From assembly GCA_017507855.1 (NCBI GenBank), contig JAFWAE010000023.1, forward strand, positions 1-64,000: 64,000 nucleotides of DNA, given 5' to 3'. The DNA is from Clostridia bacterium. GTDB lineage: Bacteria > Bacillota > Clostridia > Oscillospirales > RGIG5554. This document shows positions 1 through 7,553 of the stretch, piece by piece; positions within the stretch are counted from its first letter, which is position 1, and the number at the start of each line of letters is the position of its first letter. Below the pieces are notes generated by a model that was not told the origin of the DNA, ran no database searches, and saw only the letters and a program-made list of their open reading frames with translations. Position numbers and translations under genes: made by a program.

Positions 1-2
1 AG

Positions 3-101
3 AAGCCCTGGAGCGAACAGTTCCCTGAAAATGACAGGCTTATCGTAAATGGCACAACCTACGTTCATTGGTACGATTGCATTACAGATCATATTCTCTA
101 A
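3..101 (+). CDS. 3' end of an unidentified gene (cut by window edge)
   Basis: An open frame enters from the left edge and stops at TAA 99-101 after 32 codons, ending in DCITDHIL. The rho-independent hairpin 77 bases downstream fits the end of a plus-strand transcription unit. The tail is hydrophilic and aromatic and has no motif I recognise. The remnant is short enough that chance cannot be excluded. Confidence 0.35.
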   Translation, partial: KPWSEQFPENDRLIVNGTTYVHWYDCITDHIL

Positions 102-177
102 AACATTAACTCTTCTGTTTATTAATGGCGCACTTCTATACAGGGACAATCCCTGCATGTACGCTCTGTGAGACAGA

Positions 178-210
178 CAGCCCGGACACTTGAAAGTCTG
201 GGCTGTTTTT
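178..210 (+). terminator. Rho-independent terminator
   Basis: A 10-bp stem (178-187 with 196-205, one G-U pair) closes an 8-base loop and is followed by five T. It would end the plus-strand gene entering from the left. The rest of 102-349 holds nothing recognisable. Confidence 0.75.
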
Positions 211-349
211 GCGTCACTTCGTTCCGTACAAGGGGCACATTCTTGCGCCGCTATGCACGACTATCCTAAAAGAAAATCCCCGCAGGAGTTAATCATGCGG
301 AGATTTAACTGTTTCACGGACACCGCCCTATGACCCGGCGTTTTCTTTT

Positions 350-1036
350 TTACAAGGGCAAATTCTGCAAAAAGTTTTGTATAATGGCCAACGTTCTTTC
401 CGCCGCCTGACGGCTGAAGGCCTCAAAATCAAAGGCGTCTCCCCCGTCGGAAATGGTACGCAATACGGCGAAGGGCGTTTGATTCATCAGGCAGGTCTGG
501 GCAATACTGCCCCCCTCCATTTCAAAGGCGATGGCTCCGAAATTATCGTGGATGCGTTTAGCTGTAGCCTCGTCTCCCACAAAGCAGTCTCCCGTAGCCA
601 CCGTGCCCACCGTAACAGGCAGATCCAGCGCCTTACAGCTTTGCTTCAAGCGGGACACCATAGCCTCATCTGCCCGCATTTCCACCCTGTCCAGCACGTG
701 AACGTAGCCCAAAGGATCTCCCAGGGCCGTAGTATCCGCATCGTGCTGGACCAACACGTCTGCCACTACCGTATCCAACAACTGCACCGCAGACGGCCAA
801 CCGCCCGCCACGCCCATGTTGATGACTCCATGGGGCTGAAAATGTAACAGCAGGGTTTGCGTGCAAACGGCCGCCGCTACTTTGCCCACGCCGCAGCAGG
901 CCGTGATGACCTCGTGTCCTGCAAAGCGACCGCATACAAAGCGTTGCTTACCCACCGTATGGGTCTGCGCGTCCTCCAAGAGGGCGGCAAGGCCATGGAT
1001 CTCCAGATCCATGGCCCCAATAATGCCGATCCTCAT
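350..1036 (-). CDS. mtnN: 5'-methylthioadenosine/S-adenosylhomocysteine nucleosidase
   Basis: Cleaves adenine from methylthioadenosine and S-adenosylhomocysteine in the cytosol, recycling SAM by-products. The 228-aa length is normal for the family. Visible family motifs: N-terminal GIIGAM followed by Glu, GVAGG near residue 76, ATGDCFV near 147, the EMEG substrate-binding motif near 173, and SDGGD near 197 containing the catalytic Asp. The ATG follows the stop of the upstream GH38 gene with no gap; a GGAGA ribosome site lies inside the end of that gene, so translation is probably coupled. It is the last gene of the minus-strand run. No clear terminator was seen after it. Confidence 0.93.
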   Translation of the reverse strand: MRIGIIGAMDLEIHGLAALLEDAQTHTVGKQRFVCGRFAGHEVITACCGVGKVAAAVCTQTLLLHFQPHGVINMGVAGGWPSAVQLLDTVVADVLVQHDADTTALGDPLGYVHVLDRVEMRADEAMVSRLKQSCKALDLPVTVGTVATGDCFVGDEATAKRIHDNFGAIAFEMEGGSIAQTCLMNQTPFAVLRTISDGGDAFDFEAFSRQAAERTLAIIQNFLQNLPL

Positions 1037-3685
1037 TTATCGGATCTCCAAGGTTACGATCTTCCAAGGAGTAAAGGTCACTTTGGCCGTGCCATTGGCC
1101 TTGGAATAGCGCACCGTGACTTCCTTGCGAGGCTCACCGCGGAAGTCCACCGCACGGACTTTTTTGGCGTTTTCAGGCACTTTCACGTCTGCCACCGTGG
1201 TCTTGCCCTCACACTCGAAGAAGCGGGCCATCAGGCGGCCACCGTCGCGATACACCGCCGTGCAAATGATATTGGGCTTGTTGGTGGCAATCAAGGAAGC
1301 CTGCAGCGGAGCGCTGGAGCCGCCGGCAAAGCCAAACTTGGGCTGGGCATCCACTCCATGGGCGCGCTCCTTATGATAATGCTGAATATCGGCAAATTTG
1401 CCGCTCTTTTCGGGGAAGAAAATGGCCATGTGGTAGCGATTTTTGCCCGTACCGTCCATACTCTCGGGGCATTCACCCACCCAACGGTCCACGCGGTACT
1501 TCAAGGGCATATGGCGGCTCAGGATCAACTGCATGGACTTGTGATCGTCGTCCAGGTTGTAGAAATATCCGCAATCTTTGCTGACGATCGCCACGGGGGT
1601 CCCGTCAGCATTAAAGCTGCACCAGTTGCGGCCGAAGATCTGATGGGGGAAGTCCCACTCGGCGGGAGCTACAGCAATGGGCTCGTTGTTGATGGGATCC
1701 ACACGGATCTCGTCAAAGAACTGGCGTTTTTCCGTACCGAAGGGAATGTCTGCATAGATATCGGCCTTGGGATCGGCTTTCACACCAAAGACCACCATGC
1801 CTTCAATGGCTTCCGCAAAGTCGGTCTCCACCTTCATGTCGATGCCCTTAGAGCCGCTTTCCAGGGTGTAGACGACCTGAACGCGCTGTCCGGCCAAAGT
1901 ACCGTCTACGCGGTACACCCAGCGGACGGGACCGTTAGCCATTACACGCCAAGCCGTAGGCACGAAATCAAAGGTCTCCTGTACGGTGTAGTTGGTGATC
2001 CAGGAACCCTCGGGGGGATAACGGAAAAAGCGCACGTAGCTGAGGGGGAACTGAGCCTCGGCCTTCAGGGTCTTTCCTGCAGGAGTGGTGACCTCCAGCA
2101 GCTGACCGCGGAAGAAGGTTGCCTTCAAAGCGCCGTTGTCAAAGCAGACCTTTTCAGCTGCAATGGCGGGCAAATTGGCGGGCAGGTTGTCGATAAAGGT
2201 AGGATCTACGGCCGTTTCCTTCAGGCTCTTGCCGTTGGGGATCATGCGCAGGGAGGTATAGCCCATGGCAGGGACCTTCACCTTCACCAAAATGACCACA
2301 CCGGCGTATTCGGAACCGGGATAGCCACGGTATTCGGGGAAGAAGTCGATGACCTGATAAGGCAGCTTATTGCCTTCCATATCCACCACATCGAAGCCAT
2401 TAACGCCGCAGTAGTTGGAAACCAGAAGCTGTACGACCTGCTCGGTCTCCCAGTTGAGGGTGTTGACCACCACCGCCTGCATCGCACTTTCCTGCGTTAC
2501 GGCGTTGGTAATAAAGCTCAAAGCCTTTTTCAACATACGCCCTGCCACAGCTTTGGCAGTGGAAGCGATGCTGTACAGATCGTCGTTATCACGGGCCTGG
2601 ATCCAATCAATGGCGTGGCCGGTGATCTCGAAAAGCTGATACCACAGCTGCAGGATCTCCTCTTCGGGATAAGGCAGGCCCATAGACTGAGCGATGATGC
2701 TTACGCGCTCCAGCTTGACCAACAGCTGATCCAGCTCGATGCGGATGCGCCACATGGAATGCTCGCCCTTCACAGGGAAATTATAGGTCAGCTCGGCATG
2801 GTCCAACACACCTTCCCAGGTGGGAAGCTCCCGTTTTTCCAGCTCTGCGAAGTACTCGTTGGGGTTGGAATAGTACATCTTGGTGGGCTCGCGGCGATTC
2901 CACTCGGCCATAAATTCGTTGAATTTAATGGGGCGGTCGTGAATGTCCAGCATGGGACGGCAGTCGTCACAGCCAAGGAACTGGGCCACGATATCCGTGG
3001 GCAGGTTTTCGATCACCTTATCGTACATGGTGGTATCGAATGCCGCCTTCTTGATCTCTTCCCAACGGGTCTCGTAATCCCAGTTGAAGAAATCGTTGTT
3101 ATCCCAAAAACCGCCGTACAGGCCGCGAGTCACCAAAATGGAGGTGCCGTCCAGGCCCTTCCACCAAAACTGAGTGGGCACACCCTTCTTGGTGAGCAGG
3201 TTGTCGGGGCGCTGGAAGCGATAGTATTTATGGCCACCCAGATCAGCTACCTGAGGCAACTGGCTGTGGCCGGAGGCGGTGTCGGCGTTGTACAGCACGG
3301 GACATTCGTCCACGTCAAACTGCTTTTTAAAGAAGCGAAGCCCTTCCACCATATTACGTACGTAGCTTTCCTCGCCCACGCAGGAGGGGCGGGCCAGGCT
3401 GATGCCACCGTTGAGGATGCAGATGCGCCCTTCCTTCACAAAGGCCTTAAATTCTTCTACGCGCTCGGGGCAATATTCCAAAAAGGGGATCCAGCTATGT
3501 ACTACGTTGTCAATGCTCCAGGTATAATCGGGGTTTTCCTTCAAACGGTCCAGCACGTCGCAATAGCATTTAATGTAACGCCATTTGTGCCAGTCTCGGG
3601 GACAGACCCATTCATAGTCATGATGGGAGTAAGGGATGATGGGGATCTGTTTGACTCGTTTTCCGTCAAGCATTTCGATACTCAT
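1037..3685 (-). CDS. GH38-like alpha-mannosidase, divergent, cytoplasmic
   Basis: An 882-aa glycoside hydrolase related to family 38, expected to remove alpha-mannose residues with a Zn2+ centre. The N-terminus carries YSHHDYEW (residues 19-26). The zinc-type His21 and Asp23 are kept, while the His that usually opens the HxHxD motif is Tyr19. The candidate nucleophile is Asp135 in ADTASGHS, one residue longer than the usual DxFGxS. Long beta-rich C-terminal regions follow, as in GH38. There is no signal peptide, so it probably acts on imported oligosaccharides. AAAGGAG precedes the ATG. It lies between apgM (36-nt gap) and mtnN (0-nt gap). The family assignment is good; the exact linkage specificity is unknown. 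Confidence 0.8.
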   Translation of the reverse strand: MSIEMLDGKRVKQIPIIPYSHHDYEWVCPRDWHKWRYIKCYCDVLDRLKENPDYTWSIDNVVHSWIPFLEYCPERVEEFKAFVKEGRICILNGGISLARPSCVGEESYVRNMVEGLRFFKKQFDVDECPVLYNADTASGHSQLPQVADLGGHKYYRFQRPDNLLTKKGVPTQFWWKGLDGTSILVTRGLYGGFWDNNDFFNWDYETRWEEIKKAAFDTTMYDKVIENLPTDIVAQFLGCDDCRPMLDIHDRPIKFNEFMAEWNRREPTKMYYSNPNEYFAELEKRELPTWEGVLDHAELTYNFPVKGEHSMWRIRIELDQLLVKLERVSIIAQSMGLPYPEEEILQLWYQLFEITGHAIDWIQARDNDDLYSIASTAKAVAGRMLKKALSFITNAVTQESAMQAVVVNTLNWETEQVVQLLVSNYCGVNGFDVVDMEGNKLPYQVIDFFPEYRGYPGSEYAGVVILVKVKVPAMGYTSLRMIPNGKSLKETAVDPTFIDNLPANLPAIAAEKVCFDNGALKATFFRGQLLEVTTPAGKTLKAEAQFPLSYVRFFRYPPEGSWITNYTVQETFDFVPTAWRVMANGPVRWVYRVDGTLAGQRVQVVYTLESGSKGIDMKVETDFAEAIEGMVVFGVKADPKADIYADIPFGTEKRQFFDEIRVDPINNEPIAVAPAEWDFPHQIFGRNWCSFNADGTPVAIVSKDCGYFYNLDDDHKSMQLILSRHMPLKYRVDRWVGECPESMDGTGKNRYHMAIFFPEKSGKFADIQHYHKERAHGVDAQPKFGFAGGSSAPLQASLIATNKPNIICTAVYRDGGRLMARFFECEGKTTVADVKVPENAKKVRAVDFRGEPRKEVTVRYSKANGTAKVTFTPWKIVTLEIR

Positions 3686-3721
3686 AATTCTTTTCTCCTT
3701 TATATTGGTTTCTATCTAAAT

Positions 3722-4933
3722 TTAATGAAGCAGAAGCTGCATCAATTCAGGACCGTTGGAAACGAACAAACCGCTTTGCGAAGCAGTTTTTTCATTGAAC
3801 GAGGGGGCGTTTCCCTTTTCGGGAGCGCCGCTTTCGTACAAAGCAAAGGGAACGGGCTGTGCGGAATGGGTGCGGATATCCAAGGGCGTGGGATGGTCCG
3901 GCAACACAAGGATGCGGTAGGCCTCCCCCGTTTGCTCCAGGTAGTTCCAAACAGGCTTTAAGATCTGTTCGTCAATGATCTCGATAGAACGCACCTTGTT
4001 TTGAGCCTCACCGCGGTGGCCGCATTCATCCGGTGCTTCCAGATGAGTAAACACATAGTCGCATCCTTGCTCAAAGCAACGAATCGTCTGCTCGGCCTTG
4101 CCTGCAAAATTGGTATCCAAATAACCGGTGGTTCCTTCTACCGTGGGAGTATCCATCCCGGCTCCGATGCCAATGCCCTTCAGCAGGTCCACCGCCGAAA
4201 TGACGGCGCCCCGCAAGCCGTACAGGGCCGTAAAGGAAGGCAGTGCGGGCTTGGTTCCCTGCCCCCAGAACCAAAGACTGTTAGCAGGCTTTTTTCCCTG
4301 TGCCTTACGCGCCAGATTGACAGGGTGCTCCTTCAGGATCTCATAGCTTTGTTTCATCAAAGCCAGCATTTGGGCTCCGGCTTCCCCGGTGGGCAAGTAT
4401 TCACCGATTACGCGATCGGGAATGTCGTGAGGTTTGGAAAAATGCACGGCGTCTGCACAGCCGTGATGCCAAATCAAGCAATGGCGATAGCTGACACCCG
4501 CATACAGGGTGAAAACCTCGCTTCCCAATTGCTGTGCCAAGGTGTGGATCAACTGAGCCGCCTCTGCCGTGGAAATATCCCCGCCGGAATAATCCACCAT
4601 GGTCTTGGCCTCATAGGGCTCCTCTTCCGAAAGGGTCACCAGGTTGGCGCGGATTGCCACGTCGGTATCGGCCATGTTGACCCCCAAGCTTAAAGCCTCC
4701 AAAGGAGAGCGCCCCGTATAGCACACGGTGGGGTCAAAGCCCATGGCGGCCAAATTAGCCACGTCAGAGCCGGGAGACATCCCCTCCGGCACCGTGCGGC
4801 AAATACCCGAGCGCCCTTCAAAGGCCACCCGGTCCATATAAGGCTTGCAGGCGCATTCCATAGGCGTTTTCCCCTGCAGGACCTCTGCAGGCGTATCTGC
4901 CATACCGTCTGCCAGCAAAACAAAATATTTCAT
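3722..4933 (-). CDS. apgM: Cofactor-independent phosphoglycerate mutase, archaeal (ApgM) type
   Basis: A 403-aa alkaline-phosphatase-superfamily enzyme. ApgM proteins interconvert 2- and 3-phosphoglycerate using two metal ions and a phosphoserine intermediate. LLADGMAD at the N-terminus gives a metal-binding Asp, and PGSDVANL near residue 54 contains the likely nucleophilic Ser. The C-terminal LVLPDHPTP and a DECGH motif supply further metal ligands. Members of this branch have also been proposed to act as homoserine kinases, and no thr genes nearby help to decide. AAAAGGAG lies 9 nt before the ATG. It sits 39 nt after comEC and just before the GH38 gene in one minus-strand run. Confidence 0.85.
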   Translation of the reverse strand: MKYFVLLADGMADTPAEVLQGKTPMECACKPYMDRVAFEGRSGICRTVPEGMSPGSDVANLAAMGFDPTVCYTGRSPLEALSLGVNMADTDVAIRANLVTLSEEEPYEAKTMVDYSGGDISTAEAAQLIHTLAQQLGSEVFTLYAGVSYRHCLIWHHGCADAVHFSKPHDIPDRVIGEYLPTGEAGAQMLALMKQSYEILKEHPVNLARKAQGKKPANSLWFWGQGTKPALPSFTALYGLRGAVISAVDLLKGIGIGAGMDTPTVEGTTGYLDTNFAGKAEQTIRCFEQGCDYVFTHLEAPDECGHRGEAQNKVRSIEIIDEQILKPVWNYLEQTGEAYRILVLPDHPTPLDIRTHSAQPVPFALYESGAPEKGNAPSFNEKTASQSGLFVSNGPELMQLLLH

Positions 4934-4972
4934 TTTTCTTCAACTCCTTTTCAAGGATCGGTCATTTTCCCG

Positions 4973-6441
4973 TTATACAAAAAGCCACAGCACCAAGGAT
5001 ACAGCGCCCCATTGGAGCAATAGCACGGGCATACGTACGTTTTTCTTTCGTATGTGAAACACCGCGTAAAACGTCAGCAAATTGACTGCCAAAAAGATGA
5101 GCGCCACCCAGTTGGCCATTTCAAAATTTCCTCCCAGGGAAGCCAAAACCCCCATGCCTCCGCGAAAAGGCGGGAGATCAGCAAACAGAGCTTCCCCGTT
5201 AACGAGGCCGCCCACGGCCACACAAAGCCTATAATCACGGTCAGTGCCGTACACCAAAACAGGCAGGCAACAGGCACGGTCAGGATCAGGCAAGTCAAAG
5301 GCGCCATCCAGGAATAGCTGCCGAAAAGCCACACACTGAGGGGTTGGGTCAACAGCTGGGCCGCCACTGTCATAGCCAGCAGATTAAAGGGTGCGTTCCA
5401 CCAACGGGTCTTCGGCCCTTCAAAAAGATCCTGCTCAAACTGCAGTGAAGGCAAAAACCACAAGATCCCCGCCATGGCGGCAAAGGACAGCTGTAAACCG
5501 GCCGAAACGATGGATAAAGGGTCTGCCAGACAGATCAGGGTCAGGGCCCAAAGCAGGCTGAGGGAAGCTTTATGTTCCCTGCGCAAGCCCTCGGCCAACA
5601 GCATGATCAGCCACATAACGGCAGCTCTGACGATGGAGGGCGTCAACCCGCAAAGGCAGGCAAACAGCACCACGGCCACCGCCTTCAGACAGGTGGAGCG
5701 TCTTGCTCGAAAAAGGCGCAAAAGCTGAAAGATCACTGCCGCCAAATACGACAGATGCATCCCCGACACAGCAAAGAAATGGGAAGCACCCACCGCGGAG
5801 GAAGCACTTAGAAACTCGGGCTCCATGCCACCGCTCCCACCCAGCAAAAGCACCTGAGGCAGGGGCTCCTCTCCCACGCTTGTGCGCAACACACGGCGAA
5901 TATTGACGCGGAGGGCATCCAACAAGGAAAAGGTCTCCTTCCCCTCTACCTGTACGGCAGAGCAATCAACCAGCCCCTGCAAAGCGCCGGCGCGGTCCTC
6001 CGTCACGTACAGCATCCCCACGCCGCGGACCTGCTGGCCGTGGCGGATCTGCCTGACGCAGTCGCCGCTCAGCCAAAGAGTCACGGGAGAAACCGGGTGG
6101 CCGTTGACGGACGTCACACGGCAACGCACCCCGCGAGAATAAAGATCCCCTTCTGCAGAGGACAGGGCTTCCCCACTGAAGGTCTGCATTCCTTCCGTCA
6201 AGGCGGCGTAAGGGGCGTTTTTATACGCCAGCGCACCTTCAAACCAAAGCGCACCTGCACAGCAAGTCGCAAAACCGATGCACAAAAACAGGGCCGTCTT
6301 TTTCTTCAGGAGAGCCGTCAGCAGGATCCCCGCCAACGCTACGGCGGCCAACGCCGCAGGCAGTTGCCAGGGGGCGGCCGTCAGCCACCCCAACAGAACG
6401 CCCAGGCAGAAACCCAAGCAAGCGCCTATCAGCGCCTTCAT
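4973..6441 (-). CDS. comEC: ComEC/Rec2-family DNA-uptake channel protein, apparent frameshift, no metallo-beta-lactamase domain
   Basis: A polytopic membrane protein. An N-terminal hydrophobic part with several helices is followed by a soluble beta region, then the competence core beginning at FAVSGMHLSYL with the PSIVRAAVM helix. The main frame runs 6441 to 5074 (455 aa). Its last residues, after about AEAWGF, lose ComEC character. The other minus frame then supplies a typical ending (LASLGGNFEMANWVALIF, then basic and hydrophobic residues) stopping at 4973. One extra G in the five-G run at about 5150 would join them into roughly 490 aa. Either the gene is frameshifted or the assembly has an indel. 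The C-terminal metallo-beta-lactamase domain of long ComEC proteins is absent. The start overlaps the preceding gene by 4 nt. Confidence 0.75.
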
Positions 6442-7124
6442 TGACGGCGAAGGATCCCCATGGGTGTCTGCTGGCGCGACTGGCCCAAGGGATTATCTTT
6501 CAGCGAGGCCGCCACCAGCTCCTTATCCACCCCGGCAGAAGCGCCCAGGGTCTTGCCGGTCAGGTCATTAATATCCACAATGGCACAGGCAAAACCGATG
6601 GTATCGGCAATGCGCTGGGCGGTCTCATCCGGCTTCAGGGGGCCGAGGACCACGTAGTTGTTATAGGGAGGGATCGTGTTGGGAGTGGGCCCGTCAATAC
6701 TTTCGGCACGGTAGCCCGCCACCTTATAGAACCAGCCTCGTTTCCCCAGCAGTTTTCCCACCGCCGAGATCCCCGCCGCAAACAAAATGCGCAGCACACC
6801 GCATTCCCGCAGGGCCATTTCCATGGTTTCGGGAATGCCCAAACCGATGCCGTAGGGAGATTTATACACAAAACGGGTCAAAAACTTGGCCAAAGGACGG
6901 GGCTTGATCTCCGCCATGGGAATGGCACGCCCCTGCGAGCAGGCCACAGCCTTTTCGGAGATGAAAAGGATATCTCCCTGCTGTAAAAACGGCAAGGCAA
7001 ACTCCCGCGCCACTTCGGCAATATCATCCTCTTGTGTGATCAGCTTGGTCTTCAGGGGCAAACGCTCAAACGTGCTTTCCCCCGCTTGGATCGTTAATTG
7101 CTTTCCGTCGTTTACCCGGCTCAT
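6438..7124 (-). CDS. CofE-like (F420-0:gamma-glutamyl ligase family) protein
   Basis: A 228-aa protein resembling the CofE/FbiB gamma-glutamyl ligase fold. Visible features are TKLITQEDDI near the N-terminus, a DILFISEKAVA strand, a Gly-rich middle (YGIGLGIPETM), DGPTPNTIPPYNNYVVLGP, and an acidic CAIVDINDLTGK segment. In archaea and actinobacteria CofE adds glutamates to coenzyme F420. No other F420 gene is in this window, so the substrate here is open. It overlaps the HIT gene and comEC by 4 nt each, which indicates translational coupling in one operon. Confidence 0.7.
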   Translation of the reverse strand: MSRVNDGKQLTIQAGESTFERLPLKTKLITQEDDIAEVAREFALPFLQQGDILFISEKAVACSQGRAIPMAEIKPRPLAKFLTRFVYKSPYGIGLGIPETMEMALRECGVLRILFAAGISAVGKLLGKRGWFYKVAGYRAESIDGPTPNTIPPYNNYVVLGPLKPDETAQRIADTIGFACAIVDINDLTGKTLGASAGVDKELVAASLKDNPLGQSRQQTPMGILRRQ

Positions 7125-7477
7125 TCGGCTTCCTCCGTTACACCCAAATTCAAGGGCAGCTTGGCCCCGCCCAGCAAGTGAAAATGCAAATGGTGCACCG
7201 ATTGGCCGCCGTCCTCGCCGTAATTGGTGATGATACGGTATCCGTTGGTCAGGCCCAGCGTTTTGGCGATCTGAGGGATCTGCCGAAAGATCTCGGCCAC
7301 TACAGCGCTGTTTTCCTCAGTGATCTCGTTGGCAGAAGAAATGTGCTGTTTGGGAATGATCAATACGTGCACGGGGGCATTGGGGGCAATGTCGTGAAAA
7401 GCCAGCAAATGCTCGTTTTCAAACACCTTTTTCGAGGGGATCGTCCCCTCGGCAATGCTGCAAAAAAGGCAACTCAT
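7121..7477 (-). CDS. HIT-family nucleotide hydrolase (HINT type)
   Basis: A 118-aa histidine-triad protein. CLFC at the N-terminus is a metal-site-like pair common in HINT proteins. HVLIIPKQH and the signature QSVHHLHFHLLGG near residues 92-104 supply the catalytic histidines. Family members hydrolyse phosphoramidates such as AMP-lysine. The ATG at 7477 is preferred over the TTG two codons upstream because AGAGAGGAAG lies about 7 nt before it. The gene follows alaS by 76 nt and overlaps the next gene by 4 nt. Confidence 0.9.
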   Translation of the reverse strand: MSCLFCSIAEGTIPSKKVFENEHLLAFHDIAPNAPVHVLIIPKQHISSANEITEENSAVVAEIFRQIPQIAKTLGLTNGYRIITNYGEDGGQSVHHLHFHLLGGAKLPLNLGVTEEAE

Positions 7478-7553
7478 CAACAAACTTCCTCTCTGTGAAT
7501 CATCTTATCTAATATGCAGATAAAAAAGCAAGCTTATGCAAAAATGCAAAAGA

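Noticed and set aside
283-308. Weak inverted repeat before mtnN
   Set aside because: Few pairs, no T run and no link to a gene end.
857-3961. Plus-strand open frame of 1034 codons
   Set aside because: It is the antisense shadow of the GH38 gene, with composition-driven absence of stops and no recognisable domain.
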